DNA of 64,000 nt from Phaseolus vulgaris (GCF_000499845.2 NC_023755.2:28240703-28304702), one strand, 5' to 3'; numbered from the stretch's first letter, positions 1 through 10,665 are shown. The notes: generated by a model not told the origin, from the letters alone. Numbers and translations are program-made.

Positions 1-640
1 CCCCCGAACCTTTGCTGAGATTAGGCGCCGCACCGTGGAACACATCGCCACTGAGGGCGAGGTATGCGAGAAGCGCACAAGTGTTGCACCCGCATGCCCA
101 AGAGCATCGTCGCGTGCACAGCCCGCTAGGGTCAACAAGGTCGCGACGAGGAGGAAGAGTCAGGACAGGAAGCGCCCATACGAGGCGAGGAGGCCCCAGG
201 TTAGGGGGCGAGCAGAGTGAAATAGGTCGGCGAGGGAGGGGAATAGGCCGCTGAGGCACAATTTCGTAGTAGAGCTGAAAGATCTCATAGTTGTGCCTAA
301 CATTGCAGATAGGCTGAGGCCACCAGTGAAGACTGACAAAGTGTTGGGACCTCACAAAGACTCGTGGTGCGAGTTCCACCAGGCGTTTGGGCATCACATC
401 AACAACTGCTTTGTGTTGGGCCATCAGTTGGATGAGCTGGTGAAGAATGGTTTTCTGAAGGATTATCTGGTCGGGTCTTCTACTGTCGCGGCCTTGACGG
501 TGCCAGAGGAGGATCAGGCGCATGAGATGCCGATCCACGGAGAAGTGCACACCATCTCTGGTGGCTTCTCAGGAGGAGGGCCCACTGTCTCTCAGCGCAA
601 GAGGTATGTGAGGTCAGTTAATTCCATAGCTGAAGGAAGG
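1..640 (+). pseudogene. Element A gag, C-terminal part (frameshifted)
   Basis: The translated segment resembles the C-terminal half of Tat-lineage gag: a basic Arg/Pro-rich stretch (about 60-240), then a Cys/His cluster starting CEFHQAFGHH and ending near GFLKDYL (about 365-470). In these elements that cluster takes the place of a classical zinc knuckle. It is followed by the linker HGEVHTISGGFSGGG, which joins gag to protease. At least two frame changes (near 220-290 and 640) and stop codons interrupt the frame. Gag would form the cytoplasmic virus-like particle; this copy cannot. The same cluster is recognisable in element C near 59877-59970. Confidence 0.82.
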
Positions 641-641
641 G

Positions 642-1150
642 TTGGATGACGCGTGGGAGTCAGACCTTGTGTTCACGAAGGCTAACCTGCGCAATGTCGT
701 CCCACATGATAATGACCCTGTCGTCATTTCGGTTGTCATCGTTAGGAGAAGGGTGCACCGAGTTCTCGTGGACCGGGGCAGTTCCGCAAATGTCATGTTC
801 TGGTCCACCTTCAACAAGCTGCAGTTGTCCCCTGACCTGCTAAGGCCATACACTGGATGTTTGTATGGGTTCGCAGGGAACCAAGTGGAGGTACGTGGCT
901 ACCTGGAGCTAAGGACGACGTTTACTGAGGGAACGGTGTCACGTACCGAGAGCATTTGATACTTAGTTGTGAATGCCAATTCAGCCTACAACATTTTGTT
1001 GGGTAGGCCTGCGCTAAATAGGCTAAGGGCAGTGGTCTCCCGCGCCACATGATGATGAAGTTGCCAGATCTTAGTGGCAGGGTGATCGTGATCAAGTCAG
1101 ATCAGGAGGAGGCCTGGAAATGCTATGAGAATAGCCTAAAAACAAAAAGG
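642..1150 (+). pseudogene. Element A aspartic protease region
   Basis: A retropepsin-like segment contains VHRVLVDRGSSANVMF (about 745-800), matching the Tat protease active-site block in which Asp precedes a G-S-S-A-D-like sequence. It continues to NSAYNILLGRPALNRL (about 976-1027), the usual downstream LLGRPxL hallmark. A stop at 957-959 and a frame change near 1030 disrupt it. In a working element this enzyme would cleave the Gag-Pol polyprotein inside the particle. The assignment rests on motif order and position between gag and pol. Confidence 0.78.
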
Positions 1151-1352
1151 GGGGTGATCATGGTGATGGAACGCTCGCCCACTTCAGATACGCCTATGGA
1201 GGTAGAGCCCTTGGAAGAGGCGACGCCCGCGGAGGTAGAGCCCATGGAACAGGCGATGCCTGTCAAAGCTACACCCATCGAGGCCATACCCGCGGAGGAA
1301 ATGCCCAGGGAAGCCGCACCTTGGAAGAAGCACATGGGGAGGCCTCAGCCAG
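1049..1352 (+). pseudogene. Element A protease-RT spacer with Glu/Pro pseudo-repeats; RT deleted
   Basis: After KLPDLSGRVIVIKSDQEEA comes an acidic, Pro-rich stretch built from degenerate repeats of the type (M/L)E-(E/Q)A-(T/M)P (about 1180-1330). It runs abruptly into RNase H sequence near 1353. None of the RT hallmarks is present (LVKKxNGKWRMC, YVDDM), although they are clear in elements B and C. The expected RT would occupy well over a kilobase here, so a large internal deletion joined the spacer to RNase H. The exact breakpoint within about 1335-1360 is uncertain. Confidence 0.75.
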
Positions 1353-1990
1353 GAGGCTCCGTCACTATTTTCATAGCTTTACGGTGGTGGTGATGACGGA
1401 CCTCCCCATTCAGAAGGTATTGCAGAAGCCAGATGTCGTTGGGAGGATAGTTCACTTGGCAGTGGAGCTGTCAGAGTTCGATATTCAGTACGAGCCCAGG
1501 GGATCCATCAAAGGGCAAGTTTATGCAGACTTCGTCGCAGAGCTCTCACCGGGAGGCGTCCCCCAGGAGGTGGAGCTAGGGTCACAGTGGATGCTTTCAG
1601 TGGATGGGTCCTCCAACCAACAGGGAAGTGGCGTCAAGATAATCTTGGAGGGGCCCAACGGGGTGTTGATTGAGCAAGCCCTGCGGTTCGCCTTCAAGGC
1701 AAGCAATAACCAGGCTGAGTGCGAAGCTTTGATCGCTGGAATGCTCTTAGCCAAGGAGATGGGTGCGCAAAGCCTCTTGGCGAAGAGTGACTCAGCTGAT
1801 CACAGGGCAGGTGATTGGGGAGTATCAAGCAAAGGACCCGCAGATGGCTGCGTATCTGAGGTTCGTCCAAGTGTTGAAGGGAGCTTTCGCTGCGTTTGAG
1901 CTGGTGCATGTCCCAAGAGAACAGAATGCCCGTGCTGACCTGCTCGCCAAGCTGGCCAGCTCAGGCAAGGGGGGAAGGTAGAGGACAGTC
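1353..1990 (+). pseudogene. Element A RNase H and second (archaeal-type) RNase H
   Basis: The first part (about 1353-1545) is the C-terminal end of the standard RNase H: HYFHSFTVVVMTDLPIQKVL and FDIQYEPRG. The second part begins with WMLSVDGSSNQQGSG (about 1590) and runs through ASNNQAECEALIAGMLLAKE to LLAKSDS. This is the extra RNase H copy characteristic of Tat elements, with its first catalytic Asp in VDGSS and Glu in the AEcEAL block. A frameshift near 1795 moves the reading to another frame, where VPREQNARADLLAKLAS (about 1905-1960) ends the domain. It would degrade RNA in RNA-DNA hybrids during reverse transcription. Confidence 0.85.
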
Positions 1991-3421
1991 ATCCAGGAAA
2001 CCCTCAAGACGCCGCGAAAGTTTGTAGCAGATAATAGGGTGGATGTCCTCCATATCAGCTCGACGAGAGGAAAGTCGAGGAGTCATCGGTCTTTGATTCA
2101 AGACACAGCGAGGGTCCCCAGCGTCAGCGTTTATGCGGCCTCGCCCGAAGAGGAGGATCATGTGCAGGTGTGCATCTTGGAAGAAGGGGATACATGGATG
2201 ACGCCTTATAGGAGATACATTGCAGATGGGATTCTCCCAGCGGAGGCTGGAGAGGGCAAGAGGATAAAGAGAAACTCTGCAAGGTACACTCTCATCGATG
2301 GAGCGCTATTCAGGCACGGGTTCACGCACCCGATTCTGACATGTGTGAGCGGCGACGAGTGCACGAGGATAATGTCGGAACTCCACGAAGGGATCTGCGG
2401 AAGCCACGTAGGGGGGAGATCATTGGCATCCAAGGTGATCCGTGCAGGGTTTTATTGGCCGTTAGTAAGGGAGGATTGCGTGAGGTACGCCCAGCGATGC
2501 AAGCAGTGTTAGATGCACGCTGACTGGCACAAGGCGCCTCCAAAAGAGTTGAGGTCGATTTATAGCCCGTGGCCTTTCCACACATGGGGAATTGACATTC
2601 TGGGGCCTTTCCCTTTGGCGATAAGGCAGATGAAGTACTTGATAGTCGCCATTGAGTACTTCATGAAGTGGATAGAGGCAGAACCAGTGGCGCAGATCAC
2701 TGCACATAAGGTACAACATTTCGTGTGGAAGAATATTGTGTGCCGCTTCGGTGTGCCGAGGCGTCTGATTTCAGATAATGGCACCCAGTTTTCCCGCCTG
2801 CAAATGGGTAAGTTGTGCTCAGAAGTAGGCATCAAACAGGTGTTCGCGTCTGTCGAACACCCCCAAACGAACGGACAGGTGGAGTCCGCAAACAGAATTT
2901 TGTTAAGGAGGTTGAAGCGAAGACTTGAGAAAGCTAAAGGGGCTTGGGCAGAAGAAGTACCAAGGATCGTATGGGCTTACCACACCACGCCTCAATCTTC
3001 CACCATGGAGACGTCGTTCAGCCTAGTGTACGGGTCAGACGCCATGATCCCAGTGGAGATTCATGAGAGCTCGCCCCGTTTCCAAAGCTTTGTGGCAGAA
3101 GAGTCCAACAAGGAAATAAGGGTGAATTTATACCTGTTGGACGAGGCCAGAGAAGAGGCGAGAATAAAGGCTGAAGCTGTGAAGAGAAGGGTGGAGCATC
3201 AGTACAGTTCTAAGGTGAAGCCGCGGCAATTCCAAGTAGCTGACCTGGTCATGCGCAAGGCCCATCCATATGAGTTGGAGAACAAGTTATCTCCCAAGTG
3301 GACCGGGCCCTTTAGAGTAACCGAGGCTAAGGGGAACGGTTCGTACAAGCTTAAGACTCTGGAAGGAGGCCCCATTCCACGCAGCTGTAACGCAGCCAAT
3401 TTAATGTTTTATTTCAGTTAA
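1990..3421 (+). pseudogene. Element A integrase (stop inside HHCC domain)
   Basis: The linker is followed by the N-terminal HHCC zinc domain (LHEGICGSH at about 2381-2405, CKQC near 2500). A TAG at 2510-2512 interrupts it directly after the last Cys. The catalytic core follows in the same frame: WGIDILGPFP (about 2587), LISDNGTQF (about 2766) and HPQTNGQVESANRIL (about 2860), so both Asp and the Glu of the DDE triad are retained. The C-terminal part ends with SPKWTGPFRV and a typical YKLKTLEGGPIPR tail. The single nonsense codon plus the upstream RT loss make it non-functional. There is no chromodomain, as expected for Tat. Confidence 0.88.
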
Positions 3422-4500
3422 AAACACTATGTAGAACACAGTTTTAAAAGGGGACACTCTTTTTACCTCTCGGGGGTTTTTTAATGAGGTCACCCAAGTA
3501 AAAAAGAAGTTCAAGAATACATTGTCTCACCTTTCCTTTTCTCGCAATGTAAAGAAACGTTAAAAGGAAGGGGCGTGGTTCATTAAGAAACGAACTCGCC
3601 GCCATGGTGTTTAGACACCTCAGCAGGAGGGACGTGGATATCTCCTCTGGGTGTGGGCACCAAGCGAACGAACCAACTTGGACGTATAAACACCCGAAAG
3701 GGAGTGGCGGGAGCGCACTCTTCGGGTGTAGGCGTCAGGTTTGAAAGGTACATATAGTAAAGTTAAAATCCGGGCGTTTAGTCCCTGGGCAGGGGTTAAC
3801 GGATTCCTTCGGGACACACCATGGACGATACGACACTGCTTTCAGCATGCCTCTCCTCGGGCGTGGGCACCAAGAACACTGATCGCCTTGGTGTTTTTAG
3901 ACACTCCAGGGACGAAACGACGTTGCCTTCGGGCAGGCCTCTCCTCGGGCGTGGGCACCAAAGTGCGACTTAGTCCCAAGTGTTTAGACACGCTGAGGAG
4001 GATACAACCTTGCGTTCAGCAGGTCTCTCCTCGAGCGTGGACACCCAGTGCAGGTAAGCAGGCTTCAGCCAAGATAAGTCCTTCTCGCCCTCAAGCGATG
4101 TCAAGGCCACAGAAGAACTAAGTCCTCCCTCGCCCTCGAGCGATGTCGAGGCCATAGAAGAGATGAGCCCTCCTTCATCTTTAAACGATGACGAGGCCGG
4201 TAGCACCTTTGGCAGTAAGTGCCTCAGGGCCTAAGAAGAGTAAGTAAAGATCATGTTGAAATTATTACAAGTCAAAAGAAGCAGAAGAAATTCGAAGAGC
4301 AAAAAGAAAGCGTAGCCCAAAGCAGGAAGAGGCGACAGTGAATAAAGCCTATATACAAGTTATTAAAAGCAGTAAGAGCAGAAAAGAATGTACAAGAGTA
4401 TGAAGCCAGAGTAATCAATTATATTCAAAGTATGCAGAAGAAGGAGTTCACAGCAATTACAAAGATCAATTATATTCAAAGTATGTAGAAGAAGGTGTTC
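3422..4500. repeat. Element A post-pol tandem stem-loop modules
   Basis: This non-coding stretch lies between the end of pol and the end of the antisense gene. Several imperfect units of roughly 80-110 bp repeat (about 3595-3700, 3835-3960 and 3965-4050). Each starts with a GTTTAGACACnCC block followed by GGGACGA and ends with CTCGGGCGTGGGCACCAA. The unit ends TTGGTG and CACCAA are complementary, so each could fold as a hairpin. A second, shorter repeat set around CCCTCGAGCGATGTCGAGG follows (about 4085-4200). Element A2 carries the same two repeat sets in the same place. Confidence 0.7.
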
Positions 4501-4527
4501 ACAGAAATTACAAAGTCATAAAAGAGG

Positions 4528-6902
4528 CTAATCCTCATGAGCTTCTATAGGCATTATTTTGCCTTCTACTATTTCGTTCATCGGGCTACACTCGGAGACG
4601 TCGATCCCCGGGTTCGCGCAAGCCGCTTGGGCAAGGGCCTCAGCAAACCCGTCGGCAAACGCACCCGCGACGTCTTGGACCAGATCTTCTTCCGTTTTCT
4701 TAAAGTGTGCAGCTTGAGAGGCCAGCTCCTCATCTTTTGTCGCGAAGGCTTTGACCAGCTCCGCCCGCAGCTCGGCTTCAAGCAAGTCAGAGGCCTTGAC
4801 CTTAGCTTCAAGAAGATCACACTCCTTAGTCTTAGCCTTGAGTGTCGCCTCAGTTTTGGCCAGCTTCAGCTCTCGATCGACGCAGTGGTCTTTGAGTTTC
4901 TTATGTTGGGCTTTGGAAGCTTCGACGACGGCTTTGAGGTCTACTACCTACACACGAAGAGGCACGACCTGCCCTAGAAGTTCGGCATGGGCCTGCCCTG
5001 CTTAATGTAACCTCTTACTGGCCTCCTCCTTTGCCTTCTGAGCCACCTTTAAGGAGTACTTGTAGGCCTCCTCTTGGCGCTCCCAGCAGCGTTTTTCCTC
5101 TTTCAGCGAGGCGCACTCCTTTTCAAGAGCTTGAAGGGTAGAGACCTCGCTAGCCTTGGCCCTGGCCTGATCGCACCAAGAGTTGGCACAGGCCATGAAG
5201 GCACCAAGGTAGAAGTTCATACCCTCCTTCTTAGCCCCCTCGGATTGGCCCCCTAGAGAAACCTTGTGAAACTAACCCCTCGGCATTTCTTAGACTGGTG
5301 GTGGAAGCTCTGGTGCAGGTGCGGTTGGAGCAGGTTCAGACACGACCCCATCGTCCAAAGCCAGTTGTTGTGGAGGTGAGGTGGCGCTTGGAGGGTTCTC
5401 CCTTAGTGATTCGGCACCATGGGTGGAAGAAGATGTGGAGGTGAAAACCTTGGTGGTTCTCCTTCTTTTGAAAACTTGCCCTTCAGCAGAGCCTCCCTCG
5501 TCGTCTGAAGGCAACACCACCACCCCTTTGCCTTTGTCAAGGGGGGCAGGTGTCGTGGCAGTCTCGACCAAGGCGAGGGGCACGGCCGCTATAGGAGGTG
5601 GAGAGTTTGGGGTGCGAGTTGGAGAGGGAAGTGTTTGGGGAGGTGTTGTTTGAGATGGGTTTTGGGGGCAAGAGGTGGAGGAGGTGGGAGCAGTTTCGGA
5701 GGTTGGGCGTGTGGAGTCCCCAGCTCCTTTGGATGTAGCTTCGCCCTTGGTCTTTAAAGCTTGGGCGAGCCTCAGTCTCTTGTTCCTATCCATTTTAGAA
5801 TTTGCACCAAAAAAGCAAACAGAGCAAGGGTTAGACACAAGCTAAGTTAAAAACATGAAGTAAATAGATAATTCACAAACAAGCAAAAGCAGAAATCAAG
5901 ACAGTTGAATGAGGAGTGGTTCCCATACTTATGTATTTGGTGAGGGCCTCAACATCGTATTCACGAGCTATCAGCCTAGAGGTATCAAGGACCCCCACGC
6001 TAGCCAGAATCTGATAAACCTCTCGATCAGTCGAGGGCAACTCATCTAAGGACTTAGGGGGAAGCCATCCAGCGCAGAGTGGTCGTGCTCAGTGCAGCAC
6101 ACCTTGAAGAACTTTCCCCTCCAGCCTTTGTAGGATTGTTGGAATAGGGAGAAGAGGACTCGCCCAACAATGCCACTGAAGTTCACCCAGAGGCTTTTCC
6201 CTTGTTTCTTGACTTCGAAGAAATGTAGGAAGATGTCGACGGAGGGAGGTTGCCCGAAGTACCCGCACAAGATACCGAAAGCCTTGACGAACGCCCAACT
6301 ATTGGGATGTAGCTGGGCTGAGGTGACATTGATCTCAGTGAGAAGCTCCCTCTCGAACCCAGAAAAAGGAAAACGCATTCCTATGCGTTTAAATACAGTT
6401 TGGTAGAAGAAAAAGAAGGGTACCCCGTTGTTCGACCTCTCGTCCCCGAAGACAGGTTCGTCTGGGGTGCAGGAGCACACAGATATGTCCACGTCCTGCC
6501 TCCTAGCGAAGGCGCGGTGCTGGTAGACGCTCGGGTCGCCAACGTGGTCCCTTCAATCCTTCATGGAGGTTAGGCTTGAGCACTCAGAAAGCAACTCGTC
6601 AGGGACCCAAGGGTATAGGGCTCTGTAGTAGACCCTGGGAGGTGGAGGGTTGGCAATCGTTTTAGTACGCGCCATTGAGAAAAGCTGAAGAATGAAGAAG
6701 AGAAAGGGTTTAGCAAATGAGGGTTAAGGTGAAAAAGGGGAAGAAACCCTAGGAAAAACCCTACCCACGCTAGAGATTGAGAAGAGGGGAAATAGAGAAA
6801 TAAGGAAGGAAAGTGTGAATGCGAAGAAGATAAACAGACCCAGGCAGTAATATTAACACAGAAAATCAAGAGAAAGAGCCATCGAAGGAGAAAAATCATA
6901 CC
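4528..6902 (-). pseudogene. Antisense accessory gene of element A (spliced, gypsy-type transposon domain)
   Basis: A gene on the strand opposite to pol. The ATG is at 6675-6673 (MARTKT, then Pro-rich). A 5'-leader intron probably spans 6901-6685 (GTATGA to TTCTTCAG). Exon 1 carries the domain around PFFFFYQTVFKR, AQLHPNSWAFVKAF and PPSVDIFLHFF (about 6430-6060), which matches what I know as Pfam 'putative gypsy type transposon'. A second intron spans about 5928-5802; its acceptor has decayed from AG to AA. Exon 2 is Pro/Ser/Thr-rich, then forms a long heptad-like coiled coil and ends PGIDVSECSPMNEIVEG. Frameshifts (near 6550 and 5000) and a deletion near 6060 break it. The function is unknown; antisense ORFs are known in Tat elements. 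Confidence 0.78.
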
Positions 6903-6984
6903 TTTGAGTGATTGGATTGATGAAGGCTTGAGGTGTGAAGAGAGAACGCAGAGAGAGCTTCAAGAAGACAAACAGTGTTGAGGA

Positions 6985-7200
6985 ATGCGAAAAGTGATGA
7001 AACAGTAACTGGGAGCGTGCATTTTTGAAAGATATAACGTAAACTTGAGGAGCACGAGAGGCGTTAAGTGTTGGTCGTGCGATTGGGCCACGTGTCAAGA
7101 GATTAAAGCGTGACTTAAGGTGTCACATCAACAGCGCAGAGAGTGTCACGTCACCAGCTCAGAGAATGTCACGTCATCAGAGCGCCATGTGGACGGTAGG
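6985..7200 (-). promoter_or_regulatory. Putative promoter of element A antisense gene with TCACGTCA array
   Basis: Upstream of the antisense leader, repeated bZIP-type ACGT sites occur: CACGTG at 7089-7094, TCACGTCA at 7146-7153 and again at 7169-7176, plus a variant TCACATCA near 7122. The sites sit in units of about 23 bp of the type CAGAGnnTGTCACGTCAnC. A weak TATA-like TTATATC lies near 7030-7036 on the minus strand. The equivalent array exists in A2 (39530-39658). Promoter function is inferred from position, repetition and conservation between copies. Confidence 0.55.
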
Positions 7201-7248
7201 GCGAGGCCCTAGTCTTAGTCTTTTCACTAAAAACAGTTGTCAGCTCAA

Positions 7249-7261
7249 GACTGGGGGCTTG
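7249..7261 (+). other. Polypurine tract of element A
   Basis: The purine-rich run AAGACTGGGGGCT sits directly before the LTR start TGTACCG, the expected place for priming plus-strand DNA. The same arrangement occurs before the A2 LTR at 39708-39722. Confidence 0.7.
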
Positions 7262-8315
7262 TGTACCGACCCGTCCCCGGGCGTTGACCAAGGTCAAAGT
7301 CAAACATATGGTGGGGACCACCAAGGAGGAAAGTCAGCATGTTGACCGCTTTGGGCGTCGCCAGGTATAGGCGTCGCTAGGCATAGGCGTCGCCAGGTAT
7401 GGGCGTCGACGGGTTGGAGCGTCTTCCATCCTAAAGGCACAACCCGTTATTCTGAGGGTATGTTTCGGCTCAGATGGTGACACCCTCTGATACCCATGGG
7501 AAGGGAAGACCGTGGAGGGGGCGTCCCAACGAGAGGCCACGGTACGGACGAGGAGGCCTCAGGCCCCAGTACCTCAAAGCAGTAATAAGGGAAAGAGAAA
7601 TGTGGCTTCAAGGCCAAATCCCCAATACCAGTAGAGAGTAACCTGACTCGTGAAGTACCCACATCACCTTTGGAGAATCCCTGGGATAGATACGACCCGG
7701 GAGAGGGCCACGCCCAGGGGTAATCCATGTGCGTGGTACGAGAGGAGGGCTGATACACTCCCAGGGCGAGTGACTAGAGGCTGGGGGGCATGAGTTGGCA
7801 CCGAGGTAGTCACCCCTTGCGCCAGATGCACTTCGAGGAAGGAAGACTTACACGCTAGAATTTCCCTAAGTTGGGTTACAGCGTCATAAGGCCTTCCACG
7901 TGGAGTTGCGGTTAAGTCAGAAAGGCCACGTGGCAGTAAGCACTGAAACCCAAGGTATATAAGCTTCTCTGAAAGCTTAGTGAGGTACGTTTTCACACAG
8001 TTTACACACACTTTAATCATTTGCTCGCTTACTCACTGTATGCACGAGTGATTGGAGAGAGAGAGAGAAGTTAGTTACAATTCAGTTACACACCTTCAGA
8101 GCATTCCGTTACGGTGCTCCGATACGGAGGTGTTTAGTGTTTTCTGCTTGTTGACTTGATCGTCGGAGTGCAAACGGCCGCGAGGGCGCCCTTTGCTCAC
8201 TCTATTTCAGGTACTCACGGCGGAGTAGGATGAAGATCTGAGTTGAAGACGAAGGAGTCCTTGTTTGCGAGTCAAAGCAACGCACGAAGATCTTTTCGGT
8301 CAACCGGCAAGAATA
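7262..8315 (+). repeat. 3' LTR of element A
   Basis: This LTR starts TGTACCGACCCG after the polypurine tract and ends GGTCAACCGGCAAGAATA. The last bases appear mutated from the AACA seen in related LTRs. It aligns along its length with the solo LTR at 16389-17558 and the A2 LTR at 39723-40902. A TATATAA box lies at 7956-7962. The motif TGACTTGATCGTCGGAGTG lies at 8152-8170. The 5' partner LTR is outside the window, so no target duplication can be read. Confidence 0.85.
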
Positions 8316-8343
8316 GGAACCAAAAGAGGAAACAACATCTATT

Positions 8344-9310
8344 GTGCTAGGAGAAAATGAGAAACAATGTACATACATAGGTGGAAGTATGCCTGAAGAT
8401 TTACTGAACAAGCTGATTGTGGTATTGCGTAGAAGCAAAGATTTGTTCGCATGGAAAGCAACTGATATTCCAGGAATAGACCCAGAAGTAATTTCCCACA
8501 AGTTATCTGTCTGTCAAGGAGCAAAACCGGTATCACAAAAACGAAGAAAATTGTGCGAAGAAAGACGAACAACAACAATTGAAGAAATTGAGAAGTTAAT
8601 GCAAGTTGGTTTCATTCAGGAGGCCCAATATACAACATGGTTATCTAATGTGGTGCTTGTTAAGAAACCAAATGGGAAATGGAGAATGTGTACTGATTAT
8701 ACTTATTTAAACAAAGCATGTCCAAAAGATTCATATTCACTACCAAGTATTGACCGATTGGTTGATGGAGCATCTGGCCAGGAGATGATATGTTTTCTTG
8801 ATGCTTATTCAGGTTATAACCAAATACAGATGTATAGACCAGAAATTCCTAACACAACTTTCACCACCGATATAGCCAATTACTGTTATAAAGTTATGCC
8901 TTTTGGTTTAAAAAAACGCTAGAGCAACATATCAAAGGTTGATGGAAAAGGTGTTTAAAGAACAAATTGGAAAGAATATGGAAGTTTATGTTGATGATAT
9001 GATCGTTAAATCCTGTGAAGTGCAGTGACATGTGGAAGATCTTGAAGAAGTAGTTGCGTGAATAAGAAAATATAACATATGTTTGAATCCAGAAAAGTGT
9101 GTTTTCGGTGTGAGAGGGGGGAAATTTTTAGGTTTTATGCTAACCAATAGAGGCATTGAAGCAAACCCTGATAAATGTGAAGCAATAATGAAGATGAGAA
9201 GTCCAACAAACTTGAAAGAAGTACAAAGATTGGTGGGGAAGTTGAATTCGTTGGCAAGATTTTTACCAATTCTGACCGAGAGAACAACCAATAGTGAGAT
9301 TGTTGAAAAA
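8344..9310 (+). pseudogene. Element B reverse transcriptase (frameshifted)
   Basis: RT motifs occur in order. DLFAWKATDIPGI (about 8440) begins the domain, followed by NVVLVKKPNGKWRMCTDYT (about 8645-8700), CFLDAYSGYNQI (about 8790-8830) and YKVMPFGLK (about 8888-8910). After a frameshift at about 8915 come YVDDMIVKS (about 8987-9013), with the catalytic Asp pair intact, and then [26 protein letters not shown] (quoted only as landmarks at about 9100-9175). A stop near 9027 and another frame change near 9300 follow. It would copy retroelement RNA into DNA. This copy is inactive. Confidence 0.88.
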
Positions 9311-10046
9311 ATCTGAAACCTTTGAATGGAGTGAAGAATGTGAGCGAGCATTTTCTCAAATAAAGAGTATGATAGCCGAACCACCTATTTTAGTTAAACC
9401 TGTGCCAACCCAACCCATCATAGTTTACTTAGCAACCTCACATGAAATCATAGGAGCAGCTTTAATCCAAGAAAATCCAGAACAAAAACCAATATACTTT
9501 GTAAGTAGATCCCTCCAAAATGCCGAAACCAGATACCCCTTAGTTGAAAAAATAGCCTTAACATTGGTGTACGCAGCAAGACGTTTTCGACCATATTTTC
9601 ATAATCATCAGGTAATTGTGAGAACAGATTATCCAATATCTAAAATCTTAAGAAAACCAGAACTTGCAGGTAGAATGGTTACATGGTCGATGCAGCTTTC
9701 AAAATTTGGAATCAAATACGAACCGAAAGGAGCATTCAAGGCACAATCTCTTGCAGATTTCATTATTCAAATGCCAACAACAACACAATAGGAAGAGTGC
9801 ACATTACATGTGGATGGCTCGTCAAATAAAAAAGGAAGCGGAGCAGGGATAGTACTTGAAGGACCAGATAATTTCCAAGTAGAAATGGCATTGAGACTTG
9901 AGTTCAAAACATCCAACAATCAAGACGAGTACGAAGCTCTCATTGCAGGACTACTTTTAGCCAGAGACATGGGAGTTGATAGTGTAATATGCAAAAGTGA
10001 TTTTCAACTTTCAGTGGGACATATTCAAGGGGAGTATCAGATTTAG
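9294..10046 (+). pseudogene. Element B RNase H plus second RNase H (truncated)
   Basis: The first domain spans about 9294-9790 (ERAFSQIKSMIAEPP, YFVSRSLQNAETRYP, VIVRTDYPISKIL, IKYEPKGAF). A TAG at 9789-9791 separates it from the second, Tat-type RNase H, which begins HVDGSSNKKGSGAGIVLEG and contains TSNNQDEYEALIAGLLLARD. The second domain stops after GHIQGEYQ at about 10043, where sequence jumps into integrase. This marks the left side of an internal deletion. Confidence 0.85.
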
Positions 10047-10665
10047 GGATCAAGTCCACAACAGCTTCAGTTGAACATCCACAAACAAATGGACAAGCAG
10101 AAGCAGCAAATAAAGTTATTCTCGGACAACTAAAGAAAAGATTAGGAAGTGCGAAAGGATTATGGGCAGAGAAATTATCAGAGATATTATGGGCATATAG
10201 GTGTACACCACAAACTTCAACTGGTGAAACACCATTTAACCTTACGTATAGTACTGATGCAATGCTACCAATAGAAGTTAATGAACCAACATTGCGAAGG
10301 CAAATAGAAGACTGAAATATCAACAATGAATGCTTAAGGACTGATCTTGATCTCATTGAAGAACTTAGAGAAAGAGCAAAAATAAAAGAAGCAGCAGTAA
10401 AAAGAAGAGCAACTAAGAGGTTTAATGCGAAAGTAAAGCCAAGAAGTTTTAATGAAGGCGATTTGGTTTGGAGAATGCGGATTGATGCTCGAAAGGACCC
10501 ACAACAAGGAAAGTTAGCATCAAATTGAGAAGGTCCTTTTAGAGTTTTAGAAAACCTAAAGAATGGAGCTTACAGGTTGGAAACGTTAGAAGGTACTATC
10601 GAGAACATGGAATGCAAGTCATTTAAAGTTTTATTTAAGTTGAAAGATGTAAGGAACTGTGTATA
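10047..10665 (+). pseudogene. Element B integrase, C-terminal third only
   Basis: Sequence resumes with ASVEHPQTNGQ and AEAANKVIL (about 10065-10125), the block carrying the last catalytic Glu of the DDE triad. It continues through SEILWAYRCTPQTSTGETPF and the C-terminal domain (KVKPRSFNEGDLVWR, GAYRLETLEG). The HHCC domain and the first two catalytic Asp residues are missing, lost with the end of the second RNase H in one deletion at about 10043-10052. Stops at about 10314 and 10528 further inactivate it. Confidence 0.85.

Larger units (their letters stand above)
1..8315 (+). mobile_element. Element A: degenerate Tat-lineage Ty3/gypsy retrotransposon
   Basis: In order on the + strand this element shows gag, protease, a pol spacer, RNase H, a second RNase H, integrase, a repeat-rich 3' region, an antisense gene, a polypurine tract and a 3' LTR. 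Pol order (integrase last) and two RNase H domains are typical of the Tat lineage of Ty3/gypsy. The 5' LTR and the start of gag lie left of the window. Reverse transcriptase is missing, and stops and frameshifts break every ORF, so the copy is dead for autonomous transposition. The right LTR ends directly against reverse transcriptase sequence of another Tat element, which implies that A inserted into element B. Confidence 0.9.

Noticed and set aside
4537..5653. Plus-strand ORFs opposite the antisense gene of element A
   Set aside because: Mirror frames of the GC-rich antisense coding sequence; the minus strand has the conserved domain, introns and a homologue in A2.
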